A stretch of 64,000 nt of DNA from an uncultured Clostridium sp. (GTDB lineage: Bacteria; Bacillota; Clostridia; TANB77; CAG-508). The position numbers and the translations under genes were made by a program. The first letter of the stretch is position 1, and each line of letters begins with the position of its first letter. Where the stretch lies: positions 23,876 through 87,875 of the forward strand of contig CAOJKP010000003.1 in NCBI GenBank assembly GCA_948438085.1, given 5' to 3'. This document shows positions 56,701 through 64,000 of the stretch, one piece after another. Below the pieces are notes generated by a model that worked only from the letters and a program-made list of their open reading frames with translations, made no database searches and was not told where the DNA came from.

Positions 56701-59353
56701 AGAAAGTCTAGTAAATACAGATAGAGATTCTCAAATAGAAAATTTCCCAGCAAACTTATTTAATAATACATATGAAGGAAAAGAGAAAATAGGAAATTAT
56801 GTATTAGGACAAGAAGATGATGATGATTTTGAAGCAGTAAAAATACCAGGAAAGAAATTTGATTTATCTTTAAGAAAATTTATAATTGAAATAAGTGGAA
56901 AAGATGTAGGCACAAATAGAGAACCACAAGTAGATATAACACCTCTATTAAATGGGGAAGAAACAGCAATATATAATCATCCTAAAGTTCCAATGTCTGT
57001 AAAAATAGGAGATATAATTACATATAAAATTAGAGTATATAATGAAGGAGAACTAGCAGGATACGCTGAGGAAATAACAGATCACTTACCAGCTGGACTA
57101 GAATTTTTAGAAAATGATGAAACAAATATTGAAAATGGTTGGGCCTATGATGATAAAGATACTGAATTAAGGACAATTAAAACAAACCATTTATCTAAAT
57201 TAATAGATGAAGATAATCTAATAAAAGCATTTGACGGAGAAAAGTTATATTATAAGGATGTAATTATAAAATGTAAGGTTAAAGATACAGTTCAATCTAA
57301 TGAAAAACTAACTAATATAGCACAAATTTCTGATTTTAAAGATGAATTTGGAAATACAATTACAGATAGAGATTCCCAAAAAGATAATATTCAATTACCA
57401 TCAGATGATGAATTACCAAACTATAAAGATACAGAAATTGAAAGAGGAGATAAATACATACCAGGACAACAAGATGATGATGACTTTGAAAAAGTAAAAA
57501 TACAAATTTTTGACTTGGCACTAAGAAAATTTATTACTCAAGTAGAAGATACAAAAATTAATACAAGAATTCCTAAATTAAGTATTGGAGAAGATGGAAA
57601 TATCAAATATGAACATACTAAAGAACCAGTTGGAGTAAAAACAGGAGATATAGTAACATATACATTAAGAATATTTAATGAAGGAACAATAGCAGGGTAT
57701 GCATCTGAAATAACAGATAATTTACCAGAAGGGTTAGAATATATACCATCAAATTCTACTAATAAAGAATATAGATGGAAAATGATAGATAAAGATGGAA
57801 ATGAAACTAAAGATTTAGACAAAGCAGTAAAAATAACAACCGATTATTTATCAAAAGAACAAGAAAAAGAAGAAGGTTCAAATCTAATAAAAGCATTTGA
57901 TAAAACACAAGGAATAACTGCAGAAAATCCAGATTATAAAGATGTAAAAATTGCATTCAAAGTAATAGAACCAAATACATCTAATAGAATATTAATAAAT
58001 ACAGCAGAAATATCAGATGATACAGATAAAGACGGCAATCCAATAGATGATATAGATTCAACTCCAGATAACAACAAAGAAGGAGAAGATGATATAGACA
58101 TTGAGAAAGTTAAATTAGAATACTTTGATTTAGCATTAAGAAAATTCATAGTAGGAGTAAATAACACCAAAATAAATAATAGAGTGCCTAAATTAAGTAT
58201 TGGAGAAAATGGAGATATTAAATATGAACATACTAAAGAACCTGTTTCAGTAAAAACAAGTGATATAGTAACATATACATTAAGAATATTTAATGAAGGA
58301 ACAATAGCAGGGTATGCATCTGAAATAACAGATAATTTACCAGAGGGACTGGTATTCTTACCAGATAATGATATAAATCAAGAATATAGATGGAAAATGA
58401 TAGATGAAGGTGGAAATGAAACTGAAGACTTAGCAAAAGCAACAAAAATAACAACCGATTATTTATCAAAAGAACAAGAAAAAGAAGAGGGTTCAAATCT
58501 AATAAAAGCATTTGATGAAACACAAGGAATAACTGCAACAAATCCAGACTATAAAGATGTAAAAATTGCATTTAAAGTAACAGAACCAAATACATCTGAT
58601 AGAATATTAATAAATACAGCAGAAATATCAGATGATACAGATAAAGATGGAAAACCAATTGATGATGTAGATTCAACTCCAGATAACAATAAAGAAGGAG
58701 AAGATGATATAGATATTGAAAAAGTTAAAGTAAAATATTTTGATTTAGCTTTGAAAAAATGGGTATCACAAGCAATTGTAGTTGAAGATGGAAAAGAAGT
58801 AATAACTGAAACTGGACATACAGGAAATGAAAACCCAGAACCAATTGTAAAAGTTGATGTAAAATCTAAAAAAATAAAAACAGTAACAGTAAAATTTAGA
58901 TACAAAATAAAAGTTACAAACGAAGGACAAATAGAAGGATATGTTAAGGAATTAAAAGACTATATTCCAGAAGGACTAAAATTTGTAGCTGAAGATAATC
59001 CAGAATGGAAGCAAATAGACGAAAATATTGTAACTACAACTCAATTGGAAAATACATTATTACAACCAGGAGAAAGTGCAACAGTAGAAATACTTTTAAC
59101 ATGGATAAATGGAGAAAACAATATGGGCTTAAAAGTAAATGTTGCAGAGATAAGTAAAGACTACAATGAATATGGAACACCAGATATAGACTCAACTCCA
59201 GATAATAAAAAAGAAGGAGAAGATGATATAGATGATGCACCAGTACTATTAGGAACAAAAACAGGTCAAGTAAGAGTATATATTGTATTAACAACAATTA
59301 TATTATTAACAATGGCAGGAGGAATAATACTAATTAAAAAATATGTATTATAA
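53720..59353 (+). CDS. giant thioester-domain adhesin with seven DUF11-type repeats
   Basis: About 1877 aa from the ATG at 53720 (AAAGGATGGT nearby; 53711 and 53723 are alternatives). Signal peptide to about residue 28. A thioester-type domain follows, with YCLKAEHGFG (Cys about 85) and VVQQMALWYF (Gln about 194), which in known adhesins form an internal thioester that bonds host proteins. Then come three near-identical 214-aa repeats (FDLSLRKSITKING), a diverged fourth, two 205-aa repeats (FDLALRKF) and a last module. The end is LGTKTGQVRVY, helix, KK. No LPXTG. A terminator follows. Confidence 0.87.
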   Translation: MMKFKKLVRTLLATIIVSLSILSSISYAGEANYFLGLMNLRKDKSAYVIEMKDASGNFVTKKIWKIVSYSNLSGNNINYDNAFYCLKAEHGFGMGAGNTDVTREIRDYNTKLDMKTDAANVLSKLNDINNAIGDSTLSASEYNKILWILDNMYIKNQQTTAQRDALLTAAKIIGPEGYRDGLLLTDEDIDVVQQMALWYFTNTGANSVYRNSKLPILLVGQNEDANYKSFEDRDSVYGEKRQFQAEDLYNYFITNAENNANYNPVDAISPITLDKSRVSIVESGDVYKAGPYKIIKNTNLPYTPIQMNFEDENQNNVSVTLQNTSGENITGVPQLDTDFYITIPLSTNIKTLTFKINTTYSRTTSTYYTTSTSTYKDNQPVVLVEKQTPEYKDSVTVTIPTPKAFDLSLRKSITKINGIVPQTSRVPHVDVTPLQRGENTAHYNHPKNTLLTDKNQEIEYTLTVYNEGDKNGYAAEIKDYLPEGIEFIELVNTSNSYTATAQKNADGTTTVTIINNGGKILNKYTGGNTLDSESIKLKCKVTKDATKEEQRLVNIAQITKYYDSELGRLVNTDRDSQINNFPSNLINNTYEGKEKIGNYVLGQEDDDDFEAVKIPGKEFDLSLRKSITKINGSAPQVSRIPQVDTTPLKNGEDTAIYNHPKDTLLTDTGKEIEYTFTVYNEGDKNGYAAEIKDYLPAGIEFIELVNTSNSYTATAQKNADGTTTVTITNNGDTILRRYTGGNTLDNESFTIKCKVTKVATNEEQRLVNVAEITKYYDSELGRLVNTDRDSQIENFPANLFNNTYEGKEKIGNYVLGQEDDDDFEAVKIPGKKFDLSLRKSITKINGSVPQASRIPQVDTTPLKNGEDTAIYNHPKDTLLTDTGKEIEYTFTVYNEGEKNGYAAEIKDYLPDGIEFVSLVSPQDKYTVTSETNSSGITQVTITNNGRKVLSKYTGGNTLDSESITIRCKVTKVATNEEQRLVNIAQITKYYDSELESLVNTDRDSQIENFPANLFNNTYEGKEKIGNYVLGQEDDDDFEAVKIPGKKFDLSLRKFIIEISGKDVGTNREPQVDITPLLNGEETAIYNHPKVPMSVKIGDIITYKIRVYNEGELAGYAEEITDHLPAGLEFLENDETNIENGWAYDDKDTELRTIKTNHLSKLIDEDNLIKAFDGEKLYYKDVIIKCKVKDTVQSNEKLTNIAQISDFKDEFGNTITDRDSQKDNIQLPSDDELPNYKDTEIERGDKYIPGQQDDDDFEKVKIQIFDLALRKFITQVEDTKINTRIPKLSIGEDGNIKYEHTKEPVGVKTGDIVTYTLRIFNEGTIAGYASEITDNLPEGLEYIPSNSTNKEYRWKMIDKDGNETKDLDKAVKITTDYLSKEQEKEEGSNLIKAFDKTQGITAENPDYKDVKIAFKVIEPNTSNRILINTAEISDDTDKDGNPIDDIDSTPDNNKEGEDDIDIEKVKLEYFDLALRKFIVGVNNTKINNRVPKLSIGENGDIKYEHTKEPVSVKTSDIVTYTLRIFNEGTIAGYASEITDNLPEGLVFLPDNDINQEYRWKMIDEGGNETEDLAKATKITTDYLSKEQEKEEGSNLIKAFDETQGITATNPDYKDVKIAFKVTEPNTSDRILINTAEISDDTDKDGKPIDDVDSTPDNNKEGEDDIDIEKVKVKYFDLALKKWVSQAIVVEDGKEVITETGHTGNENPEPIVKVDVKSKKIKTVTVKFRYKIKVTNEGQIEGYVKELKDYIPEGLKFVAEDNPEWKQIDENIVTTTQLENTLLQPGESATVEILLTWINGENNMGLKVNVAEISKDYNEYGTPDIDSTPDNKKEGEDDIDDAPVLLGTKTGQVRVYIVLTTIILLTMAGGIILIKKYVL
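54932..57508 (+). repeat. tandem coding repeat, exact 642-bp period
   Basis: Units begin at 54932, 55574, 56216 and 56858, each 642 bases apart. Long stretches are identical at the DNA level between the first three (for example around 56090-56180 and 56733-56822), while the fourth is diverged. Confidence 0.9.
57509..58738 (+). repeat. tandem coding repeat, 615-bp period
   Basis: Two units begin at 57509 and 58124, 615 bases apart, with long shared stretches (ATTTATCAAAAGAACAAGAA in both). A shorter related module begins at 58739. Confidence 0.88.
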
Positions 59354-59359
59354 TAAATA

Positions 59360-59390
59360 AAAAATGGATAATTTAATATTATCCATTTTT
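59360..59390. terminator. terminator after the thioester adhesin
   Basis: AAAAATGGATAAT pairs perfectly with ATTATCCATTTTT around a 5-base loop. Confidence 0.85.
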
Positions 59391-59473
59391 ATATTTACAA
59401 CAAAAAAACGATATGATATAATTTTATAAATAATAGAATAGATACATATATGCATAAGAAGAGAGGTATATTG

Positions 59474-60406
59474 ATGAATCAAATATTACAAGTTGAAATG
59501 AAAAAGAATAAGAAACAAAAAACAAGCATAAAAAAAGTTATAATGTTTTTGGCAATTTGTTTAATATTATTTGGAATAATTTTGTTAGCAATAGGTATAA
59601 GTTCTTCATTATACACAAAGAATAAAGAAAATGATAACAATAATAATGTAGTAGTAGCATCAAAGCCTAATATTGAAGTGCAAAAAGCAGATAATGAATT
59701 AATAGTGAAATTTTCACATGATAAAGCAATTAGTGAAATAACATATTCATGGAATGAAGAAGAAGCAACTGTAATAGATACAGATAATGAACTAAGTTAT
59801 AGCATTTCTTTAGATATACCAAGAGGAACAAATACTGTACATATTACTGCATTAGATATAAATGGAGAAATAAGTACATATGACGAAGAATATACAGTAG
59901 AAATTCAATCACAAAAACCAGTTATATCACTTTCAGTAACAAATGAAAATAAAATAAAAGTTCAAGTAGAAGATGCGAATGAATTAAAAGAAGTAACTTA
60001 CACATGGAACAATGGTGACTCTACTACAATACAACCAAATACAACCAATAAAAATATTGTTGAAGTGGAAATAGACATTCCATATGGTCAAAATACATTA
60101 AAAGTTACAGCAACTGATGTACAAAATGAATCAGCAACAAAAGAATTAGATGTAAAAGGAATTAATAAGCCAAAAGTTACAGTAGAAAGACAAGGAGATA
60201 GTTTATTAATAATTGCAACTGATGACAACCTAATGGAAGTTGTAAACTATACATTAAATGGTAAAAGATATCAATTAAAATTTAATCAGCCATCTAAAGA
60301 AATGAGATATTTACAACCATTAGAAGAAGGAGAGAATACATTAATATTAACAGCAGAAAATGTAGATGGTGGAATTACAGAATTTAGAGGTAAATGTACA
60401 AAATAA
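59474..60406 (+). CDS. membrane-anchored protein with three Ig-like (bacterial cadherin-type) modules
   Basis: 310 aa from the ATG at 59474 behind GAGAGGT. A basic cytoplasmic start, one helix (about residues 20-43), then three similar beta modules of about 85 residues, each with an ITYSWN-, VTYTWN- or VNYTLN-like strand and an NTVHITALD-, NTLKVTATD- or NTLILTAEN-like end. No catalytic motif. Probably a cell-surface structural or binding protein. It is followed after 9 bases by the CmpB-type gene. Confidence 0.75.
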   Translation: MNQILQVEMKKNKKQKTSIKKVIMFLAICLILFGIILLAIGISSSLYTKNKENDNNNNVVVASKPNIEVQKADNELIVKFSHDKAISEITYSWNEEEATVIDTDNELSYSISLDIPRGTNTVHITALDINGEISTYDEEYTVEIQSQKPVISLSVTNENKIKVQVEDANELKEVTYTWNNGDSTTIQPNTTNKNIVEVEIDIPYGQNTLKVTATDVQNESATKELDVKGINKPKVTVERQGDSLLIIATDDNLMEVVNYTLNGKRYQLKFNQPSKEMRYLQPLEEGENTLILTAENVDGGITEFRGKCTK

Positions 60407-60415
60407 AAAAGGAAT

Positions 60416-61192
60416 GTGAGTAAAGAGATGGTGTATGTAATAGCATATTTTATAATATATTCATTCTTTGGTTGGGTAATGGAATCTGTTTTAAAAACAG
60501 TAGTACAAAAAAAGATTGTTAACAGTGGATTTTTATATGGGGCTTATTGCCCCATATATGGTTTTGGAGCCTTAATAATGTTGTTTGTTTTACAACAATT
60601 TAAAGATAATATAATAATATTATTTTTAATATGCTTTTTTGTATTATCAATATGGGAATATATAGTTGGATGGTTGTTAGAAGTTATATTTAAAACAAAA
60701 TATTGGGATTATACAACATATAAATTTAATATACATGGAAGAGTATGCCTTTTAAATTCACTATTTTGGGGATTTTTAGGAGTTGTATTCATACATTTTT
60801 TACATCCATTTATAGAATCAAAAGTTAATTTAATACCAAGTGAAATTTTAATATATATTGTAGCAGTACTATCAATTGCGATGATAGTAGATTTAATAGT
60901 AAGTGTTGTAAAATTATTAAATATGCAAAATAAATTAAATAAAATAAATGAATTAAATGATTTAATAAAGCAAAAACTTGCAGAACTAAAGAATTCAGCT
61001 AATACAGCGAATAATATACAAGGAGTAATAGAAGAATTAAAGCATAAACAATCTATAATAAAAATGAAATTAATAAGACAAACCATTAGATTAAAAAAAG
61101 CTTTTCCAACAATGAAATCAGATGCTGTTGAAAAAATAAATGAATTTTTAACACAGAAAAAGATTACTCTAAAAAAAGAAAAAAAGAAGTAG
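60416..61192 (+). CDS. putative ABC-transporter-type permease (PF06541, CmpB-like)
   Basis: 258 aa from a GTG at 60416 (AAAGGAAT just before; ATG at 60428 is an alternative). Five hydrophobic segments hold the family pattern FFGWVMESVLKTVVQKK, GFLYGAYCPIYGFGA, YWDYTTYKFNIHGRVCLLNS and FWGFLG. The C-terminal 80 residues are a Lys-rich coiled coil. The ABC-transporter label is historical; function is unknown. Confidence 0.85.
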   Translation: MSKEMVYVIAYFIIYSFFGWVMESVLKTVVQKKIVNSGFLYGAYCPIYGFGALIMLFVLQQFKDNIIILFLICFFVLSIWEYIVGWLLEVIFKTKYWDYTTYKFNIHGRVCLLNSLFWGFLGVVFIHFLHPFIESKVNLIPSEILIYIVAVLSIAMIVDLIVSVVKLLNMQNKLNKINELNDLIKQKLAELKNSANTANNIQGVIEELKHKQSIIKMKLIRQTIRLKKAFPTMKSDAVEKINEFLTQKKITLKKEKKK

Positions 61193-61202
61193 AGGAAAAC
61201 TT

Positions 61203-62141
61203 ATGATACAAGAAATATATGTAGTTGATGATGATGAAAATTTAACACTAAAATTAGTTCAAATATTCAAAAAAGATAAAGGATATAAATTTAAACAAAT
61301 AAAAACAGAAGAGCTAAATAAAGCACTAAGAAATATTCCATCATTAATAATTATAAATGAAGATAAAATAAATGTAAAAATTCAAGAAATATGTAGAAGA
61401 ATTAGACATGATGAAGATAATGCTATAACTCCAATGGTAGTAATAGGAAAATCTAGAACAAAAAAACATCGTATAAACATATTACAAGAATCGGTTGAAT
61501 ACTATATTTCAAAACCTATAGATAAACAATACTTATATAATGTTATAAGAAATATAGTAAGATTAATGTATATGAATAGAATAGTAAGTCCATTAACAGG
61601 ATTACCAGGAAATGTACAAATACAAACAGAAATAAAGAAAAGATTAGCAAATGATCATGATTTTGCAGTATTATATTTAGATTTAGATAATTTTAAAGCA
61701 TATAATGATTTATATGGTTTTTCAAAAGGAGACCAAATAATTAAATTTACAGCAAGAACAATTTCAGCTAGTGTACAAGCTGAAAAATATGAAAGTGGTT
61801 TCGTTGGACATATAGGAGGAGACGACTTTATAGCCATAGTAGAGGAAAAAGATGCTGAAGAAATATGTGAAAAAATTATAGAAGAATTTGACCTAAAAGT
61901 AACAAAATTTTTTACACAAGAAGATGTAAAAAAAGGTTATATAGAGATTGAAAATAGAAAAGGAGTAGTAGAAAAATTTCCAATTACATCAATTTCAATA
62001 GGAGTAGTATCAATAGATAATGGTAGATTTAAAAATGCTTTAGAAATTGGAGAAGCAGGAGCACAAGTAAAACATATAGCAAAAACGATGGCAGGAAGTA
62101 AATATGTTTTAGACAGAAGAAAAGGAAAATTTGAAGAATAA
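61203..62141 (+). CDS. diguanylate cyclase with degenerate receiver domain
   Basis: 312 aa. The N-terminal 125 residues look like a response-regulator receiver (IYVVDDDENL acidic pocket, a Lys near 106 in YISKPIDK), but the phosphoacceptor position reads SLIIINEDK, with no obvious Asp. The GGDEF domain (about 140-305) has SPLTGLPG, LYLDLDNFKAYNDLYGFSKG and the active-site motif GGDDF. The RxxD inhibitory site expected five residues before is absent (YESG). It should make cyclic di-GMP without product inhibition, controlled by a non-phosphorylated receiver. Confidence 0.88.
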   Translation: MIQEIYVVDDDENLTLKLVQIFKKDKGYKFKQIKTEELNKALRNIPSLIIINEDKINVKIQEICRRIRHDEDNAITPMVVIGKSRTKKHRINILQESVEYYISKPIDKQYLYNVIRNIVRLMYMNRIVSPLTGLPGNVQIQTEIKKRLANDHDFAVLYLDLDNFKAYNDLYGFSKGDQIIKFTARTISASVQAEKYESGFVGHIGGDDFIAIVEEKDAEEICEKIIEEFDLKVTKFFTQEDVKKGYIEIENRKGVVEKFPITSISIGVVSIDNGRFKNALEIGEAGAQVKHIAKTMAGSKYVLDRRKGKFEE

Positions 62142-62162
62142 AAAATAAAAGAAGGAAATAAA

Positions 62163-62975
62163 ATGAAAAAAAACAAGAAGATATTATTTTCAATTTTAAT
62201 TATTGCAATAATAACATGTATAATTATTACAATTCCTATAGTTAATTTTATAAAATCGAGCAATGAATATTATAGAAATGAAAAAAGAATTTTAATACCA
62301 ATATTTGTGTATCATGATATTGTAGATGAACTGACAGCAGAAGAATTTATGCAAACAACCAAGGAAAATTTCGAAAAGCAAATTGTAGGATTATCAAAAC
62401 TAGGATATAAATTTATTAATTATGATAGTTTAATAAAATATAATAATGGACAAGAAAAATTAAATGAAAAGTCAATATTAATTGCTTTTGACGATGGATA
62501 TGTAGGAAATTATGAAATAATGTATCCAATCATTCAAAAATATAATATACCAGTTACAATTAATATAATTGATGATAGGATTGGCAAAGACGGTTATTTA
62601 AACTGGGAACAAATAAAGCAAATGGAAGAAAGTGGATTAGTAAGTATATACACACATAGTTTACATCATGAAGACCCAAATACAGTAGAAAATTATAAAT
62701 ATGCACAAGATATAGAAAAAGCACATAAAAATATAGAAGAACAATTAGGAAAAGAGGTAACAAAAGTTTTTACATATCCATATGGATTAAATAATGAAGA
62801 AAAAATAAAAATATTAGGAGAAAAAGGTTTTGTACAAAATTTAACTGATAATAAAGTTAATAACAGTGAAGATTTAAACTTAAATAAACTGCATAGAGAA
62901 TATCCATTAAATGATTCAGTAGCAAAAATTTTAATAAAAACTATATATAGAAATATTAGATATGGTGGAAAATAA
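62163..62975 (+). CDS. polysaccharide deacetylase family protein
   Basis: 270 aa: N-terminal helix (about residues 6-29), then a NodB-type domain with the metal/catalytic motif AFDDGY, the His motif THSLHHED and FTYPYG. Such enzymes deacetylate peptidoglycan or other wall sugars outside the cell. Start behind AGAAGGAAAT. It precedes cwlD. Confidence 0.9.
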   Translation: MKKNKKILFSILIIAIITCIIITIPIVNFIKSSNEYYRNEKRILIPIFVYHDIVDELTAEEFMQTTKENFEKQIVGLSKLGYKFINYDSLIKYNNGQEKLNEKSILIAFDDGYVGNYEIMYPIIQKYNIPVTINIIDDRIGKDGYLNWEQIKQMEESGLVSIYTHSLHHEDPNTVENYKYAQDIEKAHKNIEEQLGKEVTKVFTYPYGLNNEEKIKILGEKGFVQNLTDNKVNNSEDLNLNKLHREYPLNDSVAKILIKTIYRNIRYGGK

Positions 62976-62987
62976 AGTATAAAATAT

Positions 62988-63019
62988 AAAACACTTCATA
63001 TATTTATATGAGGTGTTTT
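62988..63019 (+). terminator. terminator-like hairpin containing the cwlD ribosome binding site
   Basis: AAAACACTTCATAT pairs with ATATGAGGTGTTTT (one G-T pair). GAGGTG in the 3' arm is the ribosome binding site of cwlD and the T run ends at its ATG (63021). The hairpin can end transcription of the deacetylase and hide the cwlD site. Confidence 0.75.
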
Positions 63020-63020
63020 T

Positions 63021-63728
63021 ATGATAGTTTTACAAAGAAAAAGGATACTATTAATAATATTATTAATAGGTATTTCAATTTTTACATATACAATAGCAAC
63101 TTCCAGAGTGTATAATGCTGTTCAAGTAGTAAGTTTACCTATTACAAATAAAGTTGTTGTATTAGACGCAGGGCATGGAAAACCAGATGAAGGTGCACAG
63201 TCTAGTACAGGTACAACAGAGGCTACCACCAATTTAAAAATAGCATTAAAAGTTCAAAACTTGCTAGAACAAGCAGGATGTACAGTTATACTAACAAGGT
63301 CAGATGAGAATGCAATTTATGATTTAGATGCTAGAACATTAAAACAAAAAAAGGTTTCAGATATTCATAACAGAGTAAAAATTGGAAATAGCTCAAGTGC
63401 AGATATATTTGTAAGTATACACTTAAATAAAATTCCACAAGAGCAATACGATGGGTGGCAAACATTTTATAAAAAAGGAAATGAACAAGGGAAAAAACTA
63501 GCAACATCAATACAAAGTAATTTAAATCAAGCAATACAAAAAGAAAACAAAAGAGTAGCAAAAACAATAGATAATATATATATAATAGACCATGTGGAAA
63601 TACCAATATCTATTGTAGAATGTGGTTTTTTATCAAATAAACAAGAAGAACAATTACTATTACAAGATGAATATCAAAATAAACTAGCTTGGGGAATATA
63701 CACTGGTATAATAGAATACTTTATGTAA
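63021..63728 (+). CDS. cwlD: N-acetylmuramoyl-L-alanine amidase CwlD
   Basis: 235 aa with an N-terminal helix (about residues 7-24) and an Amidase_3 domain. Zinc ligands and active-site residues are visible in VVLDAGHGKPDEGAQ, the Glu of TEATTNLKIA, FVSIHLN and VECGFLSNKQEE. In Bacillus, CwlD helps make the muramic lactam of spore cortex, which lets germination enzymes recognise it. It fits with spoIIE as evidence of sporulation. Assignment to CwlD rather than another amidase is from length and layout. Confidence 0.88.
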   Translation: MIVLQRKRILLIILLIGISIFTYTIATSRVYNAVQVVSLPITNKVVVLDAGHGKPDEGAQSSTGTTEATTNLKIALKVQNLLEQAGCTVILTRSDENAIYDLDARTLKQKKVSDIHNRVKIGNSSSADIFVSIHLNKIPQEQYDGWQTFYKKGNEQGKKLATSIQSNLNQAIQKENKRVAKTIDNIYIIDHVEIPISIVECGFLSNKQEEQLLLQDEYQNKLAWGIYTGIIEYFM

Positions 63729-63854
63729 AAATATAAATGATAATTATTGATAAAATAAGTAAGTTAATATATAATAAATAAAAATTTAAAAGAGAAGATA
63801 CATATGTATTAATTTTTACGTTCTTCAAAGAATGCACTAAATAAGAGTATTAAA

Positions 63855-63890
63855 ATTTCTTCCTTCGTGCTAATTACGCATATAGATAAG
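63855..63890 (+). repeat. fragment of palindromic repeat family 2 (copy D)
   Basis: TTTCTTCCTTCGTGCTAATT then ACGCATATAG matches the 3' end of copies A and B. The 5' part is missing or diverged. Confidence 0.6.
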
Positions 63891-63933
63891 TTAAAGAATA
63901 ATAAATAATAGACAAAAGAGAGGAGAAAAACAA

Positions 63934-64000
<67 letters not shown>

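Noticed and set aside
13740..59353. LPXTG sorting signals on the giant surface proteins
   Set aside because: None of the three ends contains LPXTG; only a T-G pattern before the helix is shared.

Overview
This window is very AT-rich, with ATG, TTG and GTG starts behind strong AGGAGG-type ribosome binding sites, U-tract terminators and a Gram-positive gene set: mreBCD-PBP2-minC, spoIIE, cwlD, mecA, pcrA and an ECF folate importer. It looks like a chromosomal segment of a spore-forming, probably uncultured gut-type member of the Clostridia. This is inferred from gene content and style, not from a database search.

Layout. 1-7 kb: low-molecular-weight phosphatase, pcrA, an M23 peptidase, mecA, a foreign-looking membrane gene, a DUF4321 protein and radC. 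7-12.3 kb: the elongation and division cluster mreB-mreC-mreD-PBP2-minC. 12.3-13.7 kb: a 186-bp inverted-repeat element and two small minus-strand genes of unknown function. 13.7-24.1 kb: two giant secreted surface proteins. 24-28 kb: dispersed palindromic repeats, a Cys-rich orphan and spoIIE. 28-31.8 kb: a minus-strand folate salvage operon (folT-folC-ecfA-ecfT) behind a predicted tetrahydrofolate riboswitch. 32-45 kb: housekeeping genes (WG-repeat protein, acpS, tatD, htpX, lemA, a 3D-domain protein, xth, AI-2E permease, HD-GYP, smc). 45-53 kb: a patchy accessory region with apt, a nucleoside-deoxyribosyltransferase-like gene, the ogt/tag DNA repair pair, a broken flavin oxidase, a candidate type I toxin-antitoxin locus, tRNA-Cys, an XRE regulator and tRNA-Gly. 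53.7-63.7 kb: a third giant adhesin with long tandem repeats, then membrane and surface proteins, a diguanylate cyclase, a polysaccharide deacetylase and cwlD. The window ends in a (GA)n tract inside a new ORF.

The most striking observation is a recurring recoding signature. Three separate genes (phosphatase at 80, unknown gene at 13299, deoxyribosyltransferase-like gene at 46187) are each split into two frames. In every case the break is an in-frame CGG codon within the pentamer TCGGA, and skipping the C restores one complete protein. Reading all other genes by eye, I found CGG in frame only in two GC-richer, probably transferred genes. This fits programmed or tolerated +1 frameshifting at CGG, a codon the organism seems to have nearly abandoned.

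Other highlights are an antisense-regulated small hydrophobic peptide gene with a convergent RNA that can pair with its ribosome binding site; three ribosome binding sites buried in hairpins (folT, cwlD and the Cys-rich orphan); two apparent thioester-domain adhesins; a shared non-LPXTG C-terminal anchor motif on all three giant surface proteins; and several families of noncoding palindromic repeats.
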